A stretch of DNA of 12,248 bases, taken from contig PQAG01000129.1 of NCBI GenBank assembly GCA_003104895.1, positions 899 through 13,146 on the forward strand, given 5' to 3'. The DNA is from Nitrosomonadales bacterium (GTDB taxonomy: Bacteria; Pseudomonadota; Gammaproteobacteria; Burkholderiales; Sulfuricellaceae). The number at the start of each line of letters is the position of its first letter. The first letter of the stretch is position 1. Shown piece by piece: positions 6,500 to 12,248 of the stretch. A model generated the notes under the pieces. The model had not been told where the DNA came from, ran no database searches, and saw nothing but the letters and a program-made list of their open reading frames with translations. A program made the position numbers and the translations under genes.

Positions 6500-8488
6500 T
6501 TATTGCTGCGAGCGGCGGCGCTCGCCGTCTCCCCTATCCTGACCGCGGAACATGCGGTTGGCAGGCTGCCCGGGCAAGTCTGGATGTTCGCGCCGTTCCA
6601 TCCGCTCCTGCCTTTGTTCTACTTTCTCCTGCCGCTGTTCCACCCGCTCCTGCCTTCGGGCCGGTTCGGGAACGGCGCGCGGCTGGGATGGCGCTGCTTC
6701 AATCCTGCGCGGTTCCGGCGTCGGCATCATGCGTTCCCGTTCTATTTCGCGTTCCTGAAACTGGCGTGCCGGCGCGGCTTCACGCATGCTGCGTGGCGGG
6801 GCAGCCGCTTCAGGGACAGCCGGGCGGGGAATCACCTGCGCGGCCCGGCCGCTTTCGACACGTTCCCTTGTCCGGCTGCCAGGCGCCGGAACTTCGGCTT
6901 CGCGGCGCCTTTCCTGGAAGCGCGGCGCAAGGGGCGGGCGAGCGCGCTCCTCCCCTGCCTGGGCACCGAATTCCGGGCGCGGCAGGTCGCTGCCCGGGCG
7001 GCTGGGGGCGGGAACGTAACGCGGCTCGGGTGCGGCCCTTTCCTGGCGCCGGGGCGCTTCGCCGCGCCAGAGCAGTGTTGATTCGCGGGGCGGGCGCGTG
7101 GTGACCACCGGCCGCGACAGCACCTGCTCGGGCGGGCGTATGCGGCTGGGCGCGCCGGTCACCACGCTTGCCGGCCCGGGCTTGACCGGGAGGGCGCCTT
7201 GGACATGCCCGAGCTGGCGGGTTTCCATCACGCGCAGCGGCGCATCATGCACATTACCCCTGCCGAAATGCTCGTGGGTGGTGGCGACAACAGCGTTGTT
7301 TACGCGGATGTTCTGGTAGACGATGTTATTCATGTTGACGACCGTGTTCTGCCTGATGACCACGTTGTTCACCACCCGCGGCCCATGCCAGCCGCCCCAC
7401 CAGGGCCTGCCGATGAAGCCGGGCTGCCCCCACCACGGGATCAGGGGCTCGCCCCAGCTGAGTGCCACCCAGCCCAGCCCTGAAGTGCCGATACCGATGC
7501 CGACTGACACATTGGACCCGACCCCGAAAAAGGCCACCAGGGCGGGGGCGTAGACCGCGACCCTGACCGCCGGGCCAGGCGCCCAGCCCCAGTAGCTGCC
7601 GAGGTAAACCCAGCGCCCATAATGGTATGGGGCCCACCCCCACGGCGCATCGTCAATCCAGGTCCACTGGTAGTAGGGATCCCACACCCATCTTCCGGTG
7701 CTGTAGGGCGCCCATCCCGGCGGAACGGCATCCGGCACCCAGACCGGCCCGTACTCCCCCACCACGCGCCATCTCCCATAGTGGTCCAGATCATTGGCGC
7801 CGGAGATTCCTGAGGGAAGATAGCGCTCACTGACCGCGTCAACCAGATCGTCGGTGCGCTCGTAGTTCCATCGGTCCCAGCGGTCGAGTTCCGGCGCCAC
7901 GTAGGTTTCCGCCCTGGCCACGGCTCCACCCCGCACCACGATTTCCTCGGAAGGATGAATGCTCATCGCCTGCCCGCCCGCCGGAACCATCATGGCCCGG
8001 CCGCCGCGGCGGGTGATGAAGTGCACGTCGCTATTCACGTCCACCCGGTAATAGCCGCTGCGGTCGATGGTGAACACGGCATTCGGGGTGTCTATCTCCA
8101 CCGAGTAGCCTGCGGGCAGGGTGCGCAGGTCGAAGGACACGCGGCCGGATGTGACCTTGAACTGGATGAAATCGGCTGTCTGGTCGAGCAGGGTGAGCTG
8201 CGTATCGTCATCGGCCCGGATGAAGGCGCGGCTTCCCATCTGCAGCTCGAGGTCGCCGTCCCCGCCGACATAGAGCGCATCGCCGGCAGCCAGCGGAGTA
8301 TTGTGCCGCGCTTCCGCCCAGTCATCCGCGCCCTCGCGCCGGAACGAGACATCCCCTTCGACGTAGCTCAGCCGCAGCGGGCTGGCTGCCGTCTTCGGAT
8401 CGCCATCCTGGGCGATGGCGGCAAGGCTGCTCAAGGCGATGAGCAAAAAGAATGAAAAAATGGCGGCAATTCTGGCTGATGGAAGCAT
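6500..8488 (-). CDS. Exported FecR-domain / DUF6600 protein
   Basis: I place the start at 8488, giving 662 residues. That ATG begins a clear Sec signal peptide (hydrophobic stretch at residues 7-25, cleavage near A26|Q27), whereas the open frame from 8632 puts 48 unrelated residues ahead of it. A FecR-type domain follows at about 38-160 (RLSYVEGDVSF, AAGDALYVGGDG, Gly/Asp-rich turns). Next is a Trp/Tyr-rich DUF6600 region with two copies of a GWAPYxxGRW motif, then a short hydrophobic Gly-rich part and an Asn/Val-rich stretch. The last ~200 residues are disordered, rich in Pro, Arg, Glu and Gln, and end in RQE-type heptads. No sigma factor or TonB receptor gene adjoins, so this is unlikely to be a classical FecR anti-sigma factor. 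It is probably periplasmic or surface-associated; role unknown. Confidence 0.85.
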   Translation of the reverse strand: MLPSARIAAIFSFFLLIALSSLAAIAQDGDPKTAASPLRLSYVEGDVSFRREGADDWAEARHNTPLAAGDALYVGGDGDLELQMGSRAFIRADDDTQLTLLDQTADFIQFKVTSGRVSFDLRTLPAGYSVEIDTPNAVFTIDRSGYYRVDVNSDVHFITRRGGRAMMVPAGGQAMSIHPSEEIVVRGGAVARAETYVAPELDRWDRWNYERTDDLVDAVSERYLPSGISGANDLDHYGRWRVVGEYGPVWVPDAVPPGWAPYSTGRWVWDPYYQWTWIDDAPWGWAPYHYGRWVYLGSYWGWAPGPAVRVAVYAPALVAFFGVGSNVSVGIGIGTSGLGWVALSWGEPLIPWWGQPGFIGRPWWGGWHGPRVVNNVVIRQNTVVNMNNIVYQNIRVNNAVVATTHEHFGRGNVHDAPLRVMETRQLGHVQGALPVKPGPASVVTGAPSRIRPPEQVLSRPVVTTRPPRESTLLWRGEAPRRQERAAPEPRYVPAPSRPGSDLPRPEFGAQAGEERARPPLAPRFQERRREAEVPAPGSRTRERVESGRAAQVIPRPAVPEAAAPPRSMREAAPARQFQEREIERERMMPTPEPRRIEAAPSQPRAVPEPARRQERVEQRQEKVEQRQERMERREHPDLPGQPANRMFRGQDRGDGERRRSQQ
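6607..6655 (-). repeat. 21-nt tandem repeat coding for RQExVEQ heptads
   Basis: Two full imperfect 21-base units (6607-6627, 6628-6648) and a partial third sit near the 3' end of the FecR/DUF6600 gene. They encode a seven-residue unit, RQE-(R/K)-VEQ, repeated as a charged and probably helical tail. Because the unit is a multiple of three, copy-number changes would leave the frame intact. Unit divergence shows it is not a very recent duplication. Confidence 0.6.
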
Positions 8489-8528
8489 GATAGGTACCTG
8501 TGTTGATGGCCAAGCGCGTGAACCAGGG

Positions 8529-8557
8529 ATTATGTGCATATCTGTTGCAAACAACGC
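8529..8557 (-). promoter_or_regulatory. Weak candidate sigma-70 promoter for the FecR/DUF6600 gene
   Basis: The spacer 8489-8630 upstream of the FecR-type gene holds no gene. On the minus strand the best pair I see is GCGTTG (8557-8552) and CATAAT (8534-8529) with a 17-base gap, which would give a leader of about 34 bases. The -35 is poor. A partial ribosome-binding sequence (CAGGT) precedes the ATG. Confidence 0.25.
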
Positions 8558-8630
8558 CACTGGATAAAACATGGTTGACATTACGACAGGAAAAAGGACA
8601 TGGCGTTTCATCGGCTGGGGTATTTCGGGC

Positions 8631-8654
8631 AAAAAAAAGGCGGCTTGCGCCGCC
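8631..8654 (-). terminator. Intrinsic terminator downstream of amtB
   Basis: On the minus strand GGCGGC-GCAA-GCCGCC is followed at once by eight T residues. A 6-bp all-GC stem, a GNRA-type tetraloop and an unbroken U-tract make a textbook Rho-independent terminator. It lies about 85 bases beyond the amtB stop and ends transcription of the porin-glnK-amtB unit before the FecR-type gene. Confidence 0.85.
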
Positions 8655-8698
8655 CTGAATGCGCTCCTGGGGGAGAGATGGAGAAGTGTATTAGCCAG

Positions 8699-8732
8699 AA
8701 CCCGAGGATGCCGTCCCCGGCATCCTCGGGTT
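8699..8732 (-). terminator. 14-bp hairpin just after the amtB stop codon
   Basis: Bases 8699-8712 pair perfectly with 8719-8732 around a six-base loop, starting six bases past the amtB stop. On the minus strand it is followed by TTCTGG and not a T-run, so alone it would be a weak terminator. It may instead protect the 3' end or act in tandem with the stronger terminator at 8631-8654. Confidence 0.6.
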
Positions 8733-8737
8733 TGCGA

Positions 8738-10159
8738 TCAGTCCACGCGCTCGCCGTGCAGGCTGACGTCCAGGCCTTCGCGCTCTTCCTCTTCACTGAC
8801 GCGCAGGCCGATCACCATGTCGATCACCTTGAGGATGATCCAGGAGGCGACTGCAGTATAGGCCACCGTGGCGCCCACGCCGATCAGCTGGGTGACGACC
8901 TGGCCGCCATTGCCTTCGATCAGGCCGGAGGCCGCGTCGCCGCCGATGGCCTTGAGCGCGAACACGCCGGTGAGGACGGCGCCGACGATGCCGCCGATGC
9001 CGTGCACGCCGAAGGCGTCGAGCGAGTCGTCATAACCCATCATGCGCTTGAGTGAGGTGGCACCCCAGAAGCACACCACGCCAGCCACCAGGCCGATGAT
9101 GAGCGCGCCCATGGGGGCGACGAAACCGGCCGCCGGGGTGATGGCCACCAGGCCGGCCACGGCGCCGGAAGCGATGCCCAGCACGGAAGGCTTGCCCTTG
9201 CCCAGCCATTCGGCAAACATCCAGGACAGCGCCGCCGCAGCCGCTGCGATCTGGGTCACGGCCATGGCCATGCCGGCACGGCCGTCAGCAGCCAGGGCGG
9301 AGCCCGCGTTGAAGCCGAACCAGCCGACCCACAGCATGGCCGCGCCGATCAGGGTGAGCGTCAGGTTGTGCGGCGCCATGGGCTCCTTGCCGTAGCCGAT
9401 GCGCTTGCCCAGCATGATGGCGATGACCAGGCCGGCAATACCCGCGTTGATGTGCACCACGGTGCCGCCGGCATAGTCCAGGATGCCCTTGGTGAACAGC
9501 CAGCCGCTTGCTTCCCAGACCCAGTGGGTGATGGGCGCATACACCGCCAGCGACCAGATGCCCATGAACCACATCATGGCGGAGAACTTCATGCGGTCGG
9601 CGAAGGCGCCGGTGATCAGCGCGGGGGTGATGATGGCGAAAGTCATCTGGAAGATCACGAACACGGTTTCTGGGATGTTTGCGCCCGCCACGCCGGTCAG
9701 CGCATTCAGATCCACGCCGTTGAGGAACATCTTGTCCAGCCCGCCGATGAAGCCGCTGCCGGGGGTGAAGGCCAGGCTGTAGCCGGCCATCATCCAGATG
9801 ATGGACATCAGCGCTGCGATCGCGAAACTTTGCATCATGACGGCCAGCACGTTCTTCTTGCGCACCATGCCGCCGTAGAACAGCGCCAGGCCGGGAATGG
9901 TCATGAACAGCACCAGGGCGGTAGAGGTCAGCATCCAGGCGGTGTTGCCGCTGTCGAGCTTGGGTTCGGGTGCGGCCACCGGTGCCGCAGCAGGGGCGGC
10001 GGCTTCGGGCGCAACGTCGGCAGGTGTTGCAGCAGCCGCTTCGGGTGCCGGCGCGGCCGCTGCGGGTTGAGCAGCAGCCGGAGCGGCGTCTTCCGCCATC
10101 ACCGGGCCACCCATCCCGAGAAAGCCCAGCAGGGCGATCATGCTTAACAGTCTTTTCAT
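8738..10159 (-). CDS. amtB: Ammonium transporter AmtB with an Ala/Pro-rich leader
   Basis: The 473-residue protein is an Amt/Mep/Rh channel that conducts ammonium across the inner membrane and is blocked by GlnK. A signal peptide (residues 1-22, cleavage near VMA|ED) is followed by an Ala/Pro-rich stretch at 23-67, then the conserved core from about residue 70 with some 11 membrane helices. The pore twin histidines are H236 (VVHINAG) and H386 (FGVHGIGG), exactly 150 apart as in E. coli (H168, H318). D228 matches the structural D160, and GWFGFNAGSA carries the Phe-gate region. The acidic tail (SEEEEREGLDVSLHGE) is the usual GlnK-responsive C-terminus. A strong AGGAG site precedes the ATG, and glnK ends 11 bases upstream. 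It is third in a nitrogen-controlled operon. The call is firm. Confidence 0.97.
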   Translation of the reverse strand: MKRLLSMIALLGFLGMGGPVMAEDAAPAAAQPAAAAPAPEAAAATPADVAPEAAAPAAAPVAAPEPKLDSGNTAWMLTSTALVLFMTIPGLALFYGGMVRKKNVLAVMMQSFAIAALMSIIWMMAGYSLAFTPGSGFIGGLDKMFLNGVDLNALTGVAGANIPETVFVIFQMTFAIITPALITGAFADRMKFSAMMWFMGIWSLAVYAPITHWVWEASGWLFTKGILDYAGGTVVHINAGIAGLVIAIMLGKRIGYGKEPMAPHNLTLTLIGAAMLWVGWFGFNAGSALAADGRAGMAMAVTQIAAAAAALSWMFAEWLGKGKPSVLGIASGAVAGLVAITPAAGFVAPMGALIIGLVAGVVCFWGATSLKRMMGYDDSLDAFGVHGIGGIVGAVLTGVFALKAIGGDAASGLIEGNGGQVVTQLIGVGATVAYTAVASWIILKVIDMVIGLRVSEEEEREGLDVSLHGERVD

Positions 10160-10170
10160 GACATGCTCCT

Positions 10171-10509
10171 TTACAAAGCATCCGGACCGGTTTCACCGGT
10201 GCGGATGCGGACCACCTGCTGCAGGTCGGAAACGAAAATCTTGCCGTCGCCGATCTTGCCGGTAGAAGCGGATTTCTCGATGGCCTCGATGACCTGGCCC
10301 AGCAATTCAGCCTTGATGGCCGCTTCCACCTTGACCTTGGGCAGAAAATCCACCACATATTCCGCACCGCGATACAGCTCGGTGTGGCCCTTTTGCCGTC
10401 CAAAGCCCTTGACTTCAGTCACGGTGATGCCCTGCACACCCACCTGGGACAGGGCTTCACGCACCTCATCCAGCTTGAACGGCTTGATGATTGCAGTTAC
10501 CAGTTTCAT
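10171..10509 (-). CDS. glnK: Nitrogen regulatory P-II protein
   Basis: This is a 112-residue P-II signalling protein, the trimeric sensor of 2-oxoglutarate, ATP/ADP and, through uridylylation, glutamine. It binds AmtB and shuts it when ammonium is plentiful. The N-terminal half carries KPFKLDEVREAL and TVTEVKGFGRQKGH. The T-loop has Y46 and the uridylylated Y51 in ELYRGAEYVVDF. TGKIGDGKIFV and the closing RIRTGE complete both P-II signatures. Its MKLVTAIIKPF start and its place directly before amtB favour GlnK over GlnB, although D54 in the T-loop is as in E. coli GlnB. A strong AGGAGA site precedes the ATG. It is co-transcribed between the porin and amtB. Confidence 0.96.
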   Translation of the reverse strand: MKLVTAIIKPFKLDEVREALSQVGVQGITVTEVKGFGRQKGHTELYRGAEYVVDFLPKVKVEAAIKAELLGQVIEAIEKSASTGKIGDGKIFVSDLQQVVRIRTGETGPDAL

Positions 10510-10535
10510 GTTGATCTCCTAGCCTTGAGTGCGCG

Positions 10536-11294
10536 TTAGAACGCTTTGGTGACGGACAGAACGAAGCGGCTGTCGGCAATCCTGGTACCTTTCACGGTGT
10601 ACAGATTGTCGTCGGCATTGGTGTCGATGTACGCGCCGGTGACGCTCAGGCCGCCGCCGAAATCCTTGGTCAAGCTGATTTTGTAATCGGTGTAGCTGTA
10701 ATCGGACCAGTTCTTGATTTTCTGGTGGCCGGCATGGAGGCCCAGGCTGAAGCCGCTGCCCAGATCGAAGCTGGCACTGGCGTCGAGGTAGCTGGAACCC
10801 TTGCTGTCGGCGTAGCCGAACAGGTTGGAAATGCTGTGGGAGTATTTCAGGGTGAACATCTTGTAAGTGCCGGCGACATAGAGTTCGTCGGTATTGGGGC
10901 TGACGAAGCCGGCGGGGTAGCTGCCCGGATATTCATAGCGCAGGTAACCCACGTCATAGCTGAAATCATCGCTGACCTTGCCCTTGTAACCGCCGTAGAT
11001 ATCCATTTCCATGCTGCTGCTGGCCCCGGCGCCAAGGTCTTCCAGCCAGCTGATGTTGGAGCCCCAGACACCGGCGTAAAGTCCGCTGGCGTGGGCATAA
11101 TCGAACCCGCCCTGCAGCGCCAGTTTTTCACGTGTCTGGGAGATGCCGCGGTAGACGTATTCGGAAGCCAGGGTCACGTTTGCTGCGATGGGGGAGGCGG
11201 CGGCTGCTTCTTCTGCCTTGGCCGCGGAGGAAACCATCAGTCCCGGGGCGCTGACGGCACCGGCAAGCAACAGCATTTTGGTCAATTTGCGCAT
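10536..11294 (-). CDS. TorF-family putative outer-membrane porin (Gcw_chp type)
   Basis: The 252-residue exported protein has a signal peptide (residues 1-27, cleavage near AKA|EE). Alternating hydrophobic and polar strands follow, rich in Gly, Tyr and Ser, and the protein ends in Phe (SVTKAF), the usual beta-barrel assembly signal. The early motif ASEYVYRGISQT is characteristic of the Gcw_chp/TorF family (TIGR02001), as far as I recognise it. A strong AAGGAG site precedes the ATG. It is the first gene after a sigma-54-type promoter and lies 26 bases ahead of glnK, so it should be induced by nitrogen limitation. A role in outer-membrane passage of ammonium or another nitrogen source is inference; the family has no well-proven substrate. 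Confidence 0.88.
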   Translation of the reverse strand: MRKLTKMLLLAGAVSAPGLMVSSAAKAEEAAAASPIAANVTLASEYVYRGISQTREKLALQGGFDYAHASGLYAGVWGSNISWLEDLGAGASSSMEMDIYGGYKGKVSDDFSYDVGYLRYEYPGSYPAGFVSPNTDELYVAGTYKMFTLKYSHSISNLFGYADSKGSSYLDASASFDLGSGFSLGLHAGHQKIKNWSDYSYTDYKISLTKDFGGGLSVTGAYIDTNADDNLYTVKGTRIADSRFVLSVTKAF

Positions 11295-11352
11295 TTTCTT
11301 CTCCTTGATGTATGAACGGAAATATTTGAATCAATTGCCACGACCATGTCTA

Positions 11353-11368
11353 AGCATGTACTGTGCCA
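11353..11368 (-). promoter_or_regulatory. Sigma-54 (RpoN) -24/-12 promoter of porin-glnK-amtB
   Basis: On the minus strand 11368 to 11353 reads TGGCACAGTACATGCT. It keeps the invariant GG and GC with exactly 10 bases between them and differs from the consensus TGGCACG-N4-TTGCW at only two less critical positions. Transcription should start near 11342, giving a leader of about 48 bases with a strong ribosome-binding site. Its place before a P-II/Amt operon makes RpoN use very likely. Confidence 0.85.
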
Positions 11369-11385
11369 GAAAAATAAATGCATAA

Positions 11386-11398
11386 AATCAATTTGTTG
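11386..11398 (+). promoter_or_regulatory. IHF-binding site candidate
   Basis: AATCAATTTGTTG matches the IHF consensus WATCAANNNNTTR at every defined base. It lies in an AT-rich stretch between the NtrC-type dyads and the sigma-54 promoter, where a DNA bend would bring the activator to the polymerase. A match of this kind in AT-rich DNA can arise by chance, but the position is as expected. Confidence 0.6.
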
Positions 11399-11447
11399 TC
11401 ATGGATGTGAAATTAATCTGCAATGAATGGGCTCAAAGTTGAGGCGG

Positions 11448-11464
11448 TGCACCGGCTTGGTGCA
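11448..11464. promoter_or_regulatory. NtrC enhancer site 1
   Basis: TGCACCGGCTTGGTGCA is a 17-bp dyad of the form TGCAC-N7-GTGCA, the NtrC consensus, here with six symmetric bases per arm. Its centre is about 110 bases upstream of the predicted sigma-54 start, a usual NtrC enhancer distance. Confidence 0.8.
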
Positions 11465-11477
11465 CCAATGCTGTGCA
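11461..11477. promoter_or_regulatory. NtrC enhancer site 2, overlapping site 1
   Basis: TGCACCAATGCTGTGCA is a second TGCAC-N7-GTGCA dyad. It shares the bases TGCA (11461-11464) with site 1, so the centres are 13 bp apart. It lies 73 bp before the ubiK start and could also affect that gene. Confidence 0.65.
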
Positions 11478-11496
11478 TGTTCTTCGGACGCAGTGT

Positions 11497-11535
11497 GGCG
11501 AAGCAGCAAAAGCATGATTTCTGGTAGACTTCGCC
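11497..11535 (+). promoter_or_regulatory. Candidate ubiK promoter flanked by a 7-bp inverted repeat
   Basis: GGCGAAG (11497-11503) and CTTCGCC (11529-11535) are inverted copies 25 bases apart. Just before and overlapping the right arm is an extended -10-like sequence, TGGTAGACT (11522-11530), with no clear -35. If it is used, the ubiK leader would be only about 13 bases, enough to include the GGAGG site at 11541-11545. The repeat might be an operator. Support is from sequence only. Confidence 0.3.
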
Positions 11536-11550
11536 CAACAGGAGGATGAC

Positions 11551-11808
11551 ATGCTCAACCATAAAGTACTCGATGAAATCAACGCCAAAATCAGCCAGGT
11601 GCTGGCCGCTTCGCCCGCGGGCGATGTGGAGAAAAACCTGCGCGCTTCCCTGCAGGGGCTCTTTTCCAGACTGGATCTGGTGACGCGCGAGGAATTCGAG
11701 GTGCAGCAGGCGGTGCTGGTGCGCACGCGCGAAAAGCTCGACAAGCTGGAAGCCCAGGTGGCGGCCATGGAGAAGCAGTTCCAGTCTGAAGCCCCCAAAC
11801 CCCAGTAA
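11551..11808 (+). CDS. ubiK: Ubiquinone biosynthesis accessory factor UbiK (YqiC/BMFP family)
   Basis: This 85-residue protein is of the UbiK/YqiC (BMFP) family, which assists aerobic ubiquinone synthesis together with the lipid-binding protein UbiJ in the cytoplasmic Ubi complex. The N-terminal half is an amphipathic helix (LDEINAKISQVLAA), then comes VEKNLRASLQGLFSRLDLVTREEFEVQ, and the C-terminal third (about 58-78) is a predicted coiled coil (REKLDKLEAQVAAMEKQ) that allows trimerisation in the family. Length and order are standard. A strong GGAGG site precedes the ATG. comM follows after six bases, a linkage I have seen in other betaproteobacteria. It is divergent from the nitrogen operon and shares its regulatory spacer. 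Confidence 0.93.
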   Translation: MLNHKVLDEINAKISQVLAASPAGDVEKNLRASLQGLFSRLDLVTREEFEVQQAVLVRTREKLDKLEAQVAAMEKQFQSEAPKPQ

Positions 11809-11814
11809 TTCATC

Positions 11815-12248
11815 ATGTCCCTCGCGGTCCTTTACAGCCGCGCCCTGAACGGCATGGATGCGCCGCTGGTGACGGTGGAAGTGCATCTGGCCAACGGCCT
11901 GCCGAGTTTTACCCTGGTGGGCCTGCCCGAAGCGGAAGTCAAGGAAGCGCGCGACCGGGTGCGCGCCGCCCTGCAGAATGCGCGCTTCGAATTTCCCGCC
12001 CGGCGCATCACCGTCAACCTGGCCCCGGCTGACCTGCCCAAGGAAAGCGGGCGCTTCGACCTGCCGATCGCGCTGGGCATCCTCGCCGCATCCGGCCAGC
12101 TTCCCCGGCAGCGCCTCAAGGACTACGAATTTGCCGGAGAGCTGGCGCTGACGGGCGAACTGCGACCGGTTCGCGGCGCGCTGGCCATGACCTTCAAGGC
12201 CAGCAAGGACGGCCGCGCCTTCATCCTGCCGCGCGCCAATGCGGACGA
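11815..12248 (+). CDS. comM: YifB/ComM family AAA+ protein, 5' part
   Basis: The reading frame runs off the window end after 144 codons. The visible N-terminal part is the ChlI/Lon-like domain of the YifB/ComM proteins: VLYSRALNGMDAPLVTVEVH, then LVGLPEAEVKEARDRV, ITVNLAPADLPKESGRFDLP, and GELALTGELRPVRGAL. ComM is a hexameric AAA+ helicase that promotes branch migration during natural transformation in Vibrio; many non-competent bacteria also carry it. The Walker A loop and the C-terminal Mg-chelatase part would lie beyond the edge, with full length near 500 residues. There is no ribosome-binding site before the ATG, so translational coupling to ubiK, six bases upstream, is likely. Confidence 0.93.
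   Translation, partial: MSLAVLYSRALNGMDAPLVTVEVHLANGLPSFTLVGLPEAEVKEARDRVRAALQNARFEFPARRITVNLAPADLPKESGRFDLPIALGILAASGQLPRQRLKDYEFAGELALTGELRPVRGALAMTFKASKDGRAFILPRANAD

Noticed and set aside
8575..8603. TTGACA at 8575-8580 as a plus-strand promoter
   Set aside because: The sequence 17 bases downstream (ACATGG) is not a -10 element, and no plus-strand gene follows.
8489..8632. Longer start of the FecR/DUF6600 protein at 8632
   Set aside because: It would bury the signal peptide 48 residues inside the protein and run through the region next to the amtB terminator.
9285..10403. A 372-codon minus-strand frame overlapping glnK and amtB
   Set aside because: It is a frame shadow of two unmistakable genes that have their own ribosome-binding sites.

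Overview
The window looks like a chromosomal segment of a GC-rich betaproteobacterium, most likely in or near the Nitrosomonadales (Gallionella/Sulfuricella-like). This rests on remembered family resemblance and gene order, namely a porin-glnK-amtB operon divergent from ubiK-comM, and not on any search. Twelve protein-coding genes are supported, two of them cut by the window edges. No RNA genes, insertion sequences, phage genes, CRISPR arrays or toxin modules were seen.

Layout. (1) 1-3778, plus strand: the 3' part of mpl (peptidoglycan recycling), an RNase II-family exoribonuclease and a TonB-family protein. A perfect 25-bp inverted repeat built from GTGAGGG-like heptamers separates mpl from the ribonuclease gene. 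(2) 3780-5274, minus strand: a pteridine-reductase-type SDR followed by a compact TtcA-family tRNA thiolase. A second heptamer array (GTGAARN) supplies both the SDR stop codon and the probable ttcA GTG start. (3) 5325-6494, plus strand: a MidA/NDUFAF7-type (COG1565) methyltransferase. (4) 6500-8488, minus strand: an exported FecR/DUF6600 protein with a long Pro/Arg/Glu/Gln-rich tail. (5) 8738-11294, minus strand: a nitrogen operon in the order TorF-type outer-membrane protein, P-II protein GlnK, ammonium transporter AmtB, closed by two hairpins, one of them a textbook intrinsic terminator. (6) 11551-12248, plus strand: ubiK and the start of comM.

The best-supported regulatory feature is the 256-bp spacer between the porin and ubiK. 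It holds two overlapping NtrC-type dyads (TGCAC-N7-GTGCA), a perfect match to the IHF consensus and a -24/-12 sigma-54 promoter, in the order expected for nitrogen-limitation control of porin-glnK-amtB. Together these genes make an ammonium-uptake unit: AmtB carries ammonium across the inner membrane, GlnK gates AmtB and reports nitrogen status, and the porin may affect outer-membrane entry.

Most of the window is ordinary core-genome content, and I found no convincing new multi-gene system. The least explained features are the two heptamer-repeat elements at gene junctions, the Asp-to-Glu change in the RNase II catalytic motif, the compact TtcA, and the FecR/DUF6600 protein of unknown role.
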